Assembly (NCBI GenBank): GCA_013151865.1
Contig: JAADHN010000026.1
Coordinates: 36,236 to 100,235, forward strand
Source: Kiritimatiellota bacterium
GTDB lineage: Bacteria > Verrucomicrobiota > Lentisphaeria > Oligosphaerales > JAADHN01
DNA length: 64,000 bases
Reading direction: 5' to 3'
In this document: one piece after another, positions 1 through 8,467 of the stretch
Layout: each line of letters opens with the position of its first letter
Position numbering within the stretch: position 1 is the stretch's first letter
The notes under the pieces: model-generated
What the model was told of the DNA's origin: nothing
Databases searched by the model: none
What the model saw: only the letters and a program-made list of their open reading frames with translations
Translations under genes and position numbers: made by a program

Positions 1-241
1 AGGTGAAGGAGGGAACCAAGACGTCGTGTCCCGGGGCGGCGCCCACGGCCCGCAGGACCAAATACAGCGCCGCGGTCCCGGAAGCCGTCGCCACAGCCGT
101 CATCCCCGGAAACAGCCCGGCCACGGCCGTCTCGAGCGCCCGGACTTCATCGCCCTGGGATAGGGACGCCCGACGAAGCGCATCGAGAACGGCGTCCATA
201 GCTTCGCGTCGGACCAGGGGGCGGGAATGCGGAATATTCAT
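1..241 (-). CDS. DegT/DnrJ/EryC1/StrS-type PLP aminotransferase, N-terminal fragment
   Basis: The gene runs off the left edge, leaving about 80 N-terminal residues. It starts MNIPHSRPLV, and SGTAAL (residues 54-59) followed by a VLVPSFT-type strand matches the cofactor phosphate-binding start of the DegT/DnrJ/EryC1/StrS sugar aminotransferases. The catalytic lysine lies outside the window. Members transfer an amino group to nucleotide-linked keto-sugars for cell-surface glycans. The ATG at 241 overlaps the TGA of the upstream lipoprotein gene as ATGA, so the two are translationally coupled and belong to one minus-strand operon with the PIG-L deacetylase. The substrate cannot be told from this fragment. 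Confidence 0.8.
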   Translation of the reverse strand, partial: MNIPHSRPLVRREAMDAVLDALRRASLSQGDEVRALETAVAGLFPGMTAVATASGTAALYLVLRAVGAAPGHDVLVPSFT

Positions 242-1113
242 GGCGATTGGGCGGCGGCTTTCTCCGGTTGCCCGGCGGGCGGGGCGGTGCCTGTCGGAGA
301 GTCTTGCGGCGGCTGGAGCGCCTTGAAATCCTTTTCCGGTTTCAGAATGCCGGTGTATGTCAGAAAGTTCGCCCAAAAGACATCCGCGTCGAACCCGTAA
401 ATGCCGAAGAACGGGTTGCGCTCTTCGGGGTCCACCGTCGCGGAGTCGAAAATGATCCGGCCGGCCCCGTATCGCAGCACGCCAAAGACGCAACCGCCTT
501 TGGTTCGGAGCACGTCCTCCCAGCCGCTCCGAGACTGCTCGGTCAACGGCACATAATACCCCAGCCCCGCAATGCGAAGACTCCGCACCCCGCGCGTCAA
601 ATAGTGGACGGCGATTTCGTCCCGGTCTCGTAACAGGCGTCGGTCCAGCAGCGTGTACTTGTGGAGTGCGCGCCACTCGACCCCGAACCAGGTTTCGAGG
701 CTTGCGTTGGTCCGGAGCCAAAGGATGCCGCCGTTCCGCACCCACTGCCGAATCAGGGCCGCGCCCTGCTCCGAGAGGTGGTGCGCCGTGAGGTTGCGCA
801 CCAGCAGCAGTCGCGGCGACCGGGCGTTTGCGCGAGCCAGCAACGCAGGAATATCGGTGGCGGTCTCCCGATCCAGTACAGTGATTTGCGCTTCGTCGAA
901 GAACTGCCGAAGAATTTCATTGTTGGGCAGGTCGAGGCCCGGCCCGGCGTCGTGGTGCCCGAGCAACGGGTCGATAAACCCTGCATCGCCGGGTTCGAGC
1001 ACCCGCGACTTTCCCAGTTTCTTGCACGCCGAAAGGACCGACAGCAGGAGCAGCATGGCGGCGAGCAGTTGCACTGAAGCCCCGAAGCCGCGGGGAGGCG
1101 TCCGGTCTCGCAT
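238..1113 (-). CDS. Exported lipoprotein with a GATase-like fold (hypothetical)
   Basis: About 291 residues. The N-terminus is Met-Arg-Asp-Arg, then a hydrophobic stretch ending LLSVLSAC, a good lipobox with Cys near residue 29, so a lipid-anchored envelope protein is expected. The body alternates strands and helices with 'IRQWVRNGGILWL' and 'GAGRIIFDSATVD', which resemble the glutamine-amidotransferase-like domains of DUF4159/DUF4350-type proteins; no catalytic Cys-His-Glu triad is obvious. I chose the ATG at 1113 over the ATG at 1119 because a GGAG lies 7 bases upstream of it. It sits between the PIG-L gene and the DegT gene and overlaps the latter by 4 bases, suggesting a role in surface-glycan or cell-envelope assembly. 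Function unknown. Confidence 0.75.
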   Translation of the reverse strand: MRDRTPPRGFGASVQLLAAMLLLLSVLSACKKLGKSRVLEPGDAGFIDPLLGHHDAGPGLDLPNNEILRQFFDEAQITVLDRETATDIPALLARANARSPRLLLVRNLTAHHLSEQGAALIRQWVRNGGILWLRTNASLETWFGVEWRALHKYTLLDRRLLRDRDEIAVHYLTRGVRSLRIAGLGYYVPLTEQSRSGWEDVLRTKGGCVFGVLRYGAGRIIFDSATVDPEERNPFFGIYGFDADVFWANFLTYTGILKPEKDFKALQPPQDSPTGTAPPAGQPEKAAAQSP

Positions 1114-1157
1114 ATCCATTCTCCAGAATCCCGGCGGTAAACTGTGGCCGAAGGATT

Positions 1158-1781
1158 TCAAGACACCAGAAAGGAACAGGAGAGTCGAAGAGGGTCGAAC
1201 GGCTCGGCGTACCGCAGTGCACCCAGGTACCCGTAATAGTTCGCCAGAGCGCGAACACTCTCGAGCAGATCCATTCGAAAGGGTTGCTCGCGACTCACCT
1301 GCGAACGGTGACAACTCAGCAGCCGGCACTTGTCGTCCAGCACCGACTCGATATCCACGAAGTTCCTCGATTGAAACTCGATGGTAGTGTAATCGTGGTA
1401 GTAAAGGACATTCGGTACGTATCGGGCCGCCGACGTCGCACTCAACGCGGCCGCCTGGTGGTCCTGATGGCTGTCGTTCGGGTGGTTGACCATCACCAAG
1501 TCCGGAGAGCATTTCTGCACCACGGACTCGATGAAGCCGATCAGTTCTCGCCCATGGGCGAGGTACGTGTCCCGAAAGGGGCCCCAGAACAAGTCCTTCG
1601 CCTCGACCATGGCGGCGGCGGTCTCCTGTTCTTGCCGACGGACCGCGGCATCGCCGCCGGCCGCCCCGTCCGTGAGAACGAGCAGAAAAACCTCATGGGC
1701 CGTCCCGCGAGTGAGCAGGAGTGTCCCGCCGCACCCGTATTCGATGTCGTCGGGATGTGCGCCGACCGCCAGGACCCGCAT
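1158..1781 (-). CDS. PIG-L/LmbE-family Zn-dependent deacetylase
   Basis: A 207-residue protein of normal length for the PIG-L/LmbE fold. The diagnostic AHPDD motif sits near the N-terminus (residues 8-12), with the Asp acting as general base and His/Asp as zinc ligands. The second motif HPNDSHQDH supplies the remaining ligand and the catalytic His. Family members remove the N-acetyl group from GlcNAc-linked substrates such as GlcNAc-PI, mycothiol or bacillithiol precursors, and glycan intermediates. I start at the Met just before RVLAVGAHPDD; an in-frame extension to 1820 is Arg-rich and unlikely to be translated. The stop lies 44 bases before the lipoprotein start, so it is probably the first gene of the operon reaching the DegT gene. 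Confidence 0.88.
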   Translation of the reverse strand: MRVLAVGAHPDDIEYGCGGTLLLTRGTAHEVFLLVLTDGAAGGDAAVRRQEQETAAAMVEAKDLFWGPFRDTYLAHGRELIGFIESVVQKCSPDLVMVNHPNDSHQDHQAAALSATSAARYVPNVLYYHDYTTIEFQSRNFVDIESVLDDKCRLLSCHRSQVSREQPFRMDLLESVRALANYYGYLGALRYAEPFDPLRLSCSFLVS

Positions 1782-2320
1782 GATTCGCCGTCCCGTTCTG
1801 GAGCGTCGCCGCGGGCTCAAGCCGAAGCATTCGGAGATTGTCGCGACGGCGCGAAATGTTCCGCAGGGAGTCTGAAAGGGCGTTCGCCCCAGCCTGAGCC
1901 CGGTCAGAAGGAGTGCGTGTCCGCGCCCTTCCGCCTCCGTCCCGCACCTGCGGGACTATGGCGGACAAGTCGAGTTGGGGCGGAGGGCAACCCTCCTCCG
2001 CCCCGGCGGCGTTTGTGGTTGCCTCCCAGGTAGCCACGTCACGCCACCGGGTCACGCCGAGGCGGACAGCGATTCGCCCCTCGCGAAGAGCGACAACTCC
2101 CGCGGCTCACGCCCTCTTTGTGGCCGGGCTTTAGCCTGAATAATGCATGAGCCATCTGCTGCGACGACGCATCTCGCACATCTTCAGAACAGTGCCGTCG
2201 CCCACCGACCGAGGCGGTGTTGAACCACGGCCTCGGCCTCCGTTCGACGCAATGACTTGAATCCGTATAAGCTGCGCCCTCTCGCGACGAAGCTCATGAA
2301 TCAATCAAGATAGAAGGCGG
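1782..2320. other. Intergenic region with one GC-rich hairpin (1977-2004)
   Basis: No convincing gene. It separates two minus-strand genes, the aldolase (ending at 2321) and the PIG-L gene. A perfect 10-bp inverted repeat, GGGGCGGAGG (1977-1986) and CCTCCGCCCC (1995-2004) with an 8-base loop, lies in it. No T-run follows on either strand, so it is not a standard intrinsic terminator. Confidence 0.5.
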
Positions 2321-3271
2321 TCAGCTCCCGACCGCCCGAGCGGCCGTGTCCAGCTTGCCCGCACTGCCCAGTTTTTCGTTCTTGTGCGCAATGAACTTGG
2401 CGTACTCGGCCATGAAGATCTTGCCGGGCTTGCGCAGGTCGATGCCGTCCGGATGCTCGAGGAAGAACTCGCGGTGGACACGGGTCCAGACCAGCCGACC
2501 ATCGGTGTCGATATTGACTTTGGTCACGCCGAGCTTGGCGGCTTGACCAAACAAGTTCTCGTCCACGCCCCGGGCGCCTTCGAGCTTGCCGCCGGCCCGA
2601 TTGATTCGGGCCACCTCTTCCTGCGGGACCGAACTGCTGCCGTGCATCACCAGCGGGAAGCCGGGCAGGAGCTTCTGGATTTCTTCCAGCACGTCGAAGT
2701 GAATGGTCTGGCTGCCGGAGAATTTGAACGCGCCGTGGCTGGTCCCGATGGCGCACGCCAGCGAGTCGACTCCGGTGCGCTCGACGAACTCTTTGGCCTG
2801 CTGCGGGTCCGTCAGCTTGGCGTCTTCTTCCCGCACCGAAATGTGCTCCTCGACCCCGCCGAGCTGACCGAGTTCCGCCTCGACAACCAGGCCACGAGCG
2901 TGCGCGGCATCCACGACGCGCTTGGTGATGGCCACGTTCTCCTCGAACGGCTCATGGCTCGCGTCGATCATGACAGAGCTGTAGAAGCCGCTCTCGATGC
3001 AGTCGAAACAGCTCTGTTCGTCCCCGTGGTCCAGATGCACCGCGAAGATCGCGTCCGGGAAAATCTGGTCCGCGGCGCGAATGATGCTCTCGAGCATCAG
3101 CTTGTGCGTGTACGCCCGGGCCCCTTTGCTGATCTGAATGATGAACGGCGCACGGCTGTCCAGGTTTCCCTGAAACAATCCCATGCACTGTTCCATGTTG
3201 TTGATGTTGTATGCACCGATGGCAAACTTGCCGTAGGCCACGTCGAACAAGTCTTTGGTCGTTACGATCAT
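2321..3271 (-). CDS. fba: Class II fructose-bisphosphate aldolase
   Basis: A 316-residue class II (metal-dependent) aldolase that interconverts fructose-1,6-bisphosphate with glyceraldehyde-3-phosphate and dihydroxyacetone phosphate in the cytoplasm. Recognisable family features in order are NINNMEQ near the N-terminus, the zinc-binding HLDHGDE, the GLVVEAELGQLGG strand, GTSHGAF, VMHGSSS and the phosphate-binding end VTKVNIDTDGR. A tagatose-bisphosphate or related ketose-bisphosphate aldolase cannot be excluded on motifs alone. The ATG at 3271 has AAAGGA 10 bases upstream. It is transcribed divergently from the kinase-like gene at 3563, and the 291-base spacer contains TATATA at 3389-3394, which could be a -10 element for this gene. 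Confidence 0.93.
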   Translation of the reverse strand: MIVTTKDLFDVAYGKFAIGAYNINNMEQCMGLFQGNLDSRAPFIIQISKGARAYTHKLMLESIIRAADQIFPDAIFAVHLDHGDEQSCFDCIESGFYSSVMIDASHEPFEENVAITKRVVDAAHARGLVVEAELGQLGGVEEHISVREEDAKLTDPQQAKEFVERTGVDSLACAIGTSHGAFKFSGSQTIHFDVLEEIQKLLPGFPLVMHGSSSVPQEEVARINRAGGKLEGARGVDENLFGQAAKLGVTKVNIDTDGRLVWTRVHREFFLEHPDGIDLRKPGKIFMAEYAKFIAHKNEKLGSAGKLDTAARAVGS

Positions 3272-3562
3272 GGGTCGCGCGTCCTTTCGTTTCGTTGCGG
3301 CAGGTCGGGTACGGCCCCTCGGTCCCCGCGGCGTCCCCGGCCAAAATGTCGCTCCGCGCCGGTTGCCGATCAAACCGGCAGCGAGTACTATATACCTGCG
3401 GACCGCGTTTTTCATCGCCTGGTTCGACGGAACTCGTTCGGACCGGCCGCGGCGTGTCTTCCGATAGGCGGGGCGGCGGCGGGGAAACCCGGGGTCCGGT
3501 GCTCCCGCGGCATCCCCGACCGTTTCCCGTCCATGCACCGCCTTTTCAACGAGCAAGCCGCC

Positions 3563-5962
3563 ATGAGGTTTCAGTGCAGTCATTGTCTCGGGGTCTTGGC
3601 CATCGAGGACGCCGAAGCAGGTGAGCCGGTCGCCTGCGGGTACTGCGGCAGCGTGGTACTCGTTCCGGCGACACGGCTGTCGCCTCATTCGGTGGTCGGC
3701 GACTTCGTCATTCAGGCCCCGATCGGCCGGGGTGAAATGGGGACGGTTTTCCTGGCGCACCAACTCTCGCTGGACCGGCCTGTGGCCTTCAGGGCTTTGC
3801 ACGACCGTTTCTGCGACGATCCCGAGTATCTTGCGGAGTTCGCGCGTACGGCGCATTCGGCCGCCCTGCTGAACCATCCCAACATTGTCCAGGTCTATGC
3901 GTCCGGAGAGGAAGACGGCGTACACTTCATGGCCGTCGAGCTGGTCCGGGGCAGAACACTCGGGCAAGTCCTGGAACACAGCGGCAGCATTGTGCCCGAT
4001 CGCGTGCTCGAGATTGCCGCAGCAGTGGCGGCCGCCCTCGATTTTGCCTGGAGTAATCGCGAACTGGTGCACGGGGCAGTGCGCCCGGTGAATATCGTGC
4101 TGCACGAGCAAGGGCACGCGGGCTTGGTCGACTTCGGTTTGGCGCGCCCGGCGCTCGATTGGCTCACCACTTCGGACGAATCCGTCCAGGGCGCACCCCA
4201 GTACATGGCGCCCGAGCAGATTATCGGCGGCCGGCCGGACCCTGCCGGGGACCTTTACGGCCTGGGGGCCGCGCTGTACCATGCCGTCACGGGTCGGCCG
4301 CCATACAGCGGCCCCACGACCCGTGTCACCGTGGAAAAACACCTCACCGAACCCTTGACGCCGCCGCGCGAAGTCGCGCCGGGTCTCCCCCCGGCCCTGG
4401 CGACCGTCATCGAGGCCCTTTTGGCGAAACGCCCCCCGCACAGGTACGCGTCCGCCGCCGAGTTGCTCGCTGACCTGCACCGGGTGCGGCAGGGCGAGGC
4501 GCCGGTGAAGGAGGTGCATCCGGATGCCCAGGCCCCGCTCGCTCTTCCGGGTAAGTCTGCGGCCGCCGCCCGCGCTTCGGGGACCCGGCGCCGCCTGCGA
4601 CGGACCTCGGCCGCCGAGCCTACCGCATCCGATGCCGGGGTCGCCGAGACAGGGGCCCCCCCGCCCCCGGGAGTCGAGCACTTGGAGGCCGATGAGGCGC
4701 CCGAGGTCTCGGCCGCTTCGAAGCGGACTGGGCTCCGGCTGGCTGTCGTGTTGCTGTTCGTGCTGCTGGCGGCCGGCATCGGTTTCGGGTTGTGGTTCCT
4801 GCGTCGGTCTCCCGAGCGGCCCGGGGCCACTGCCGCCGGGCGTGCGCGGTCGTCCCGGGCGCGTGCTCAGGCCGCCAAGGCCCAAGGCCCGGCCGCGGAG
4901 ATCCGGTCGCTTCTCGCCCGTCACGCCGCCCCAAAAGAAGTCCTGGCCCGCCTGGCGGCTTTCGAGCGCGATTATCCCGACAGCGGCGAGACGGCCGCCG
5001 CTCTGCGGCGGGAAGCCGCCGACGTCATCGAGCAGGAGGTCCGCGAACAAAGGGCGCGACGCCACGAAGCCGAACTGGCGGAGTGGCAAAAGCGCGCCAC
5101 GCTGCTCCGGGAACAGGCTCGCAAAGCGGCCGAGGAGCGGGTCCGCCGGGAACAGGCCGCCGCGGAAGAACGTCGGCGCCGCCGGGAAGAAGAGCGCCGG
5201 GCCGCGCTGCGCGAGAAGAAAGCCCGGGAATTGGCCAAAGCGCGGGAGAACCTGCGTTGGAAGGCCGTGGAACTTTGCCGAAAGCACCGCTTTGCCGACG
5301 CCCGGGCCCTTTTTGTCCCGCTGGTCGAGGCGGACGACCCCGAGACTCGGGCCTGGGCAAAAGCCAAGCAAACGTGTATCGACCTCGCCGAAAAGGCGTT
5401 CAAGCTCGTGGCCGGGTCCGGCAATAAACTGAAGGGTGAGCGACTGGCCGTACCCAAGCGCACCGGCAAAGGCCGCATCGATTACATCAGTACCGACGAT
5501 ATTTCAATTGTTTTTGCCCAAAAGGTCTTTAATGACAAAGGCGAGGAACTTGGCGAACGCATTGTCGACCGGGTCCATCTTCCGCTCACCGACGTCCCGG
5601 AAGCCGTGTTTTGGGAGCTGTGCCGGACGGCGTGGGAAAAAGACCACGACGATCCCGCCGATCTCCTTGAAATGTTCGGGGCTTACCTTCTCAGTCGAGG
5701 TCGGTACCTGGCCGACGCACGCCGGAACCTGATCCAGAGCGGCAAACCCGAGGCGACCGCTCCGCTGATCGAGGAGTTGGACGTCATGGCCGGGGAACTG
5801 CGCCGGCAGGAATGGAACGCGCACTGGAAACGCGTGGTCCTGCTGCGTCGGAATGGTAATATGAAAGGGGTCCGCCAGTATCTGGACTGGCTGAAGCTCC
5901 ATTATCCCAAAGAGTACGAGGAACACGCCCGGGACATCCGGGAAACCCTTCAGGACCAGTGA
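3563..5962 (+). CDS. Membrane Ser/Thr pseudokinase with N-terminal zinc ribbon and C-terminal coiled coil
   Basis: 799 residues. Order: zinc ribbon (CSHC at about residue 5 and CGYCG at about 30), PknB-like kinase fold (about 50-310), Pro/Ala linker, one transmembrane helix (about 391-413), a long Arg/Glu/Ala coiled coil (about 470-570), then a helical domain. The kinase fold keeps the glycine loop GRGEMG, DFG (190-192) and an APE. The VAIK Lys is Arg77, the alpha-C Glu position is Thr96, and the HRDxKPxN loop reads HGAVRPVN (170-177), so the catalytic Asp and Lys are Ala and Arg. It is therefore probably a pseudokinase: a binding or scaffold module rather than a phosphotransferase. The start is set at MRFQC because the zinc ribbon begins there; the SD is weak. 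Its TGA overlaps the next ATG by one base. Confidence 0.85.
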   Translation: MRFQCSHCLGVLAIEDAEAGEPVACGYCGSVVLVPATRLSPHSVVGDFVIQAPIGRGEMGTVFLAHQLSLDRPVAFRALHDRFCDDPEYLAEFARTAHSAALLNHPNIVQVYASGEEDGVHFMAVELVRGRTLGQVLEHSGSIVPDRVLEIAAAVAAALDFAWSNRELVHGAVRPVNIVLHEQGHAGLVDFGLARPALDWLTTSDESVQGAPQYMAPEQIIGGRPDPAGDLYGLGAALYHAVTGRPPYSGPTTRVTVEKHLTEPLTPPREVAPGLPPALATVIEALLAKRPPHRYASAAELLADLHRVRQGEAPVKEVHPDAQAPLALPGKSAAAARASGTRRRLRRTSAAEPTASDAGVAETGAPPPPGVEHLEADEAPEVSAASKRTGLRLAVVLLFVLLAAGIGFGLWFLRRSPERPGATAAGRARSSRARAQAAKAQGPAAEIRSLLARHAAPKEVLARLAAFERDYPDSGETAAALRREAADVIEQEVREQRARRHEAELAEWQKRATLLREQARKAAEERVRREQAAAEERRRRREEERRAALREKKARELAKARENLRWKAVELCRKHRFADARALFVPLVEADDPETRAWAKAKQTCIDLAEKAFKLVAGSGNKLKGERLAVPKRTGKGRIDYISTDDISIVFAQKVFNDKGEELGERIVDRVHLPLTDVPEAVFWELCRTAWEKDHDDPADLLEMFGAYLLSRGRYLADARRNLIQSGKPEATAPLIEELDVMAGELRRQEWNAHWKRVVLLRRNGNMKGVRQYLDWLKLHYPKEYEEHARDIRETLQDQ

Positions 5963-6840
5963 TGCGAATCGTCCATTTTTCGGACATTCATGTGGGATGC
6001 CTCACCCGGGACATGACCGCCGTGGCGGACAAGCGTGCTTTCGGGTTGCTCAATTATTTCCTGCGCCGCCGTCGCATGTTCGACTACGAACTGGTCCCTC
6101 GGGCCATTCAGCGTATCCACGTGCTCAGCCCCGATGTGGTTGTTTGCACGGGGGACCTCACCTGTGTGGGCTCTCCCGAGGAGTTCGAACAGGCACGCCG
6201 TATGCTTCGTCCCCTGGTCGAGGCCGGAAACTGGACGTTCGTTTACGTCCCCGGAAACCACGACGCATACGTGCGGTCGGATGCCTGTGCCGCAGCCCTG
6301 CGGCAGACGTTTTCGGAGCTGAACAGCGAGCGATGGGACCTGGCCGCCCTGCCGTGCGAGTTCCGGGTTCGGGATTTGACCTTTTTGCTCGTCAACGAAG
6401 CGCGCCCCCGGGCGCCGTGGCTGTCCACAGGCGGCCTTCCCCCCGGCGACGCCGCGGCGCTCAATGCGTGGTTCCGCGCCCCCCGTCGTCCCGGAGAAAA
6501 GCGTATTCTCGCCGGTCATTTTCCCTGCCTCGACGCAGGCGGGAAGCGCCTTTCGCTGCGTCGGCGCTTCGATCAGGACCGCTCTCTGTCCCAGGCATTG
6601 CGGAGTTCGCAAATCGACGTGGCCCTCTGCGGCCACATCCATCGCCCGTTCCTTCGCGACGAGGCCGGAGGCGCTCTCGAGATCTGTGCCGGATCGCTGA
6701 CCGCCGCCGGGATCCTCAGTGTACTGGATTACGTGCCCGATGCAGACAGGTTCGCACATTTCTGGGTGGACGTCAAAGGCGGGGAACAGGCCCCTGCAGC
6801 GGTCCCCAAAGCCATGGCGACTGCGGGTGCGGTCGAGTGA
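5962..6840 (+). CDS. Calcineurin-like metallophosphoesterase
   Basis: 292 residues with a complete metallophosphoesterase motif set: FSDIHVG (Asp8, His10), CTGDLTCVG, PGNHDAY, a GHFP histidine and GHIHRP. The fold binds two metals and hydrolyses phosphomono- or diesters; substrates range from cyclic nucleotides to phosphoproteins and UDP-sugars, so none can be assigned here. No signal peptide or membrane segment is visible, so it is probably cytoplasmic. The ATG at 5962 shares a base with the stop of the pseudokinase gene (TGATG), which implies coupled translation. That makes a shared process likely, for example phosphatase or cyclic-nucleotide control beside the degenerate kinase, but this is inference. 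Confidence 0.9.
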   Translation: MRIVHFSDIHVGCLTRDMTAVADKRAFGLLNYFLRRRRMFDYELVPRAIQRIHVLSPDVVVCTGDLTCVGSPEEFEQARRMLRPLVEAGNWTFVYVPGNHDAYVRSDACAAALRQTFSELNSERWDLAALPCEFRVRDLTFLLVNEARPRAPWLSTGGLPPGDAAALNAWFRAPRRPGEKRILAGHFPCLDAGGKRLSLRRRFDQDRSLSQALRSSQIDVALCGHIHRPFLRDEAGGALEICAGSLTAAGILSVLDYVPDADRFAHFWVDVKGGEQAPAAVPKAMATAGAVE

Positions 6841-6916
6841 AACCTCCCGTGCGGAGAATGCCCCGCACGTCCGATCCGGCCGATGAAACCAAACCAGTGT
6901 AGAAAGGAGCTGCCCG

Positions 6917-8386
6917 ATGAAATCCTACCTTGCGTTCGACTTGGGTGCATCAAGCGGCAGGGCGATCCTGGGCCAATTCCGGGCCGGGAAACTCGAGATC
7001 GAGGAAGTGCACCGTTTCGAGAACGGTCCGGTAGACGTGAACGGCAGTCTCCACTGGAACCTGCTCGGGCTCTTCGCGGAGTTGAAGACCGGTCTGCGAA
7101 AACTCCTCGACCGGGGCATTACCCCGAGGGGCATGGCCGTAGACACCTGGGGCGTGGACTATGCCCTGATTGACCGGACCGGCGCTTTCGTGGGCTTCCC
7201 GTTCCACTACCGGGACGCCCGGACGGCCGACGCGTACGAATACGTCTTCCCTAAAGTTTCCAAAACGAAGATCTACGAACGCACCGGCATTCAGTTCATG
7301 AATTTCAATACCCTGTTCCAGCTGGCCGTCATGCGTCGCGACGCCAGTCCTGCACTCGAAATCGCCGACAAAATGCTCCTCATGCCCAATGCCCTGACGT
7401 ATTTGTTGGCCGGGACCGTGACCGCCGAGTACAGCATCGCCACCACGACGCAGCTTTACGACCCCATCGCCCGGGATTGGGCCTGGGACTTGATCGACGC
7501 CTTGGACCTGCCGCACCGGCTCTTTCCCGTCATCGTGCCGCCCGCTACCCTGGCGGGGGACCTGCGCCGCTCGATTCAGGCCGAATTGAACTGCGGGCCC
7601 TTGCCCGTGATCCTCTCGGCAGGGCACGACACGGCTTCGGCCGTGGCCGCGGTTCCGGCGCGGCCGGAACGCAACTGGGCCTACCTCAGCAGCGGTACGT
7701 GGAGCTTGCTCGGGGTCGAGTTGGATCGCCCTCTACTCACCCCGGAAGCCTTGGCGGCCAATTATACCAACGAGGGCGGTGTGGGCGGCAAGGTTCGCTT
7801 CCTCAAAAACATCATGGGGCTTTGGCTCGTGCAGGAATCACGGGCCACCTGGGCCCGACAGGGCAAGAAATGGAACTGGATCGAACTGGCGGAGATGGCC
7901 CGTACGGCCGAACCCTTCCGCTCCTTGGTGGATCCCAATGACGAAAGTTTTATCGCCCCCGGCGACATGCCCGCCCGGATGCGGGCCTACTGCGCCCGTA
8001 CCGGTCAGCCCGAACCCGACACCCCCGCCCGGGTCGTGCGATGCGCCTATGAATCCCTGGCACTCCGTTACCGGCAGACCATCGATGAACTCGAGGAATT
8101 GACCGGCGAACCCATCGAGCTGCTTCACGTAGTGGGGGGCGGCAGTCAGAACGAGGTCATCAACCCTTTCACCGCCAATGCGGTAAACCGCCCGGTCGTT
8201 ACCGGACCGGCAGAAGCGACGGCCATCGGCAACATCGTTTGCCAGGCCATGGCTACGGGCGACATCGGCAGTCTGGAACAGGCCCGGGAAGTGGTCCGTA
8301 ATTCGTTCGAGACCCGGGTGTACGAGCCCGAGGACACCGTCGCCTGGGAGGCTGCCTACCGACGCTACCGCGCCTTGGTCGGCTGA
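6917..8386 (+). CDS. rhaB: Rhamnulokinase (FGGY family)
   Basis: 489 residues, the usual size for rhamnulokinase, which phosphorylates L-rhamnulose to L-rhamnulose-1-phosphate in rhamnose catabolism. The N-terminus LAFDLGASSGRAILG is the first ATP-phosphate loop of this branch of the FGGY kinases, VDTWGVDYALID is the second conserved strand with the catalytic-base region, and SSGTWSLLG and HVVGGGSQN belong to the C-terminal ATPase domain. A strong AAAGGAG lies 8 bases before the ATG. No rhamnose isomerase, rhamnulose-1-phosphate aldolase or transporter is nearby. The gene sits inside a run of signalling genes, 76 bases after the phosphoesterase and 81 before the FHA protein. Confidence 0.92.
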   Translation: MKSYLAFDLGASSGRAILGQFRAGKLEIEEVHRFENGPVDVNGSLHWNLLGLFAELKTGLRKLLDRGITPRGMAVDTWGVDYALIDRTGAFVGFPFHYRDARTADAYEYVFPKVSKTKIYERTGIQFMNFNTLFQLAVMRRDASPALEIADKMLLMPNALTYLLAGTVTAEYSIATTTQLYDPIARDWAWDLIDALDLPHRLFPVIVPPATLAGDLRRSIQAELNCGPLPVILSAGHDTASAVAAVPARPERNWAYLSSGTWSLLGVELDRPLLTPEALAANYTNEGGVGGKVRFLKNIMGLWLVQESRATWARQGKKWNWIELAEMARTAEPFRSLVDPNDESFIAPGDMPARMRAYCARTGQPEPDTPARVVRCAYESLALRYRQTIDELEELTGEPIELLHVVGGGSQNEVINPFTANAVNRPVVTGPAEATAIGNIVCQAMATGDIGSLEQAREVVRNSFETRVYEPEDTVAWEAAYRRYRALVG

Positions 8387-8467
8387 ACTTCTCTCGCCGC
8401 CCATGCGCCGCTTCCGTCGTATCCTGGGACGGCCATCCACGCACAGTACCCGAGGCAGAAAAGCACG

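Noticed and set aside
1977..2004. GC-rich hairpin as intrinsic terminator
   Set aside because: No T-run on either side.
3272..5371. Long minus-strand frame joined to the aldolase (about 1016 aa in total)
   Set aside because: Beyond the aldolase start at 3271 it runs antisense to the pseudokinase gene and is Gly/Arg/Pro-rich without motifs; the aldolase SD fixes the true start.
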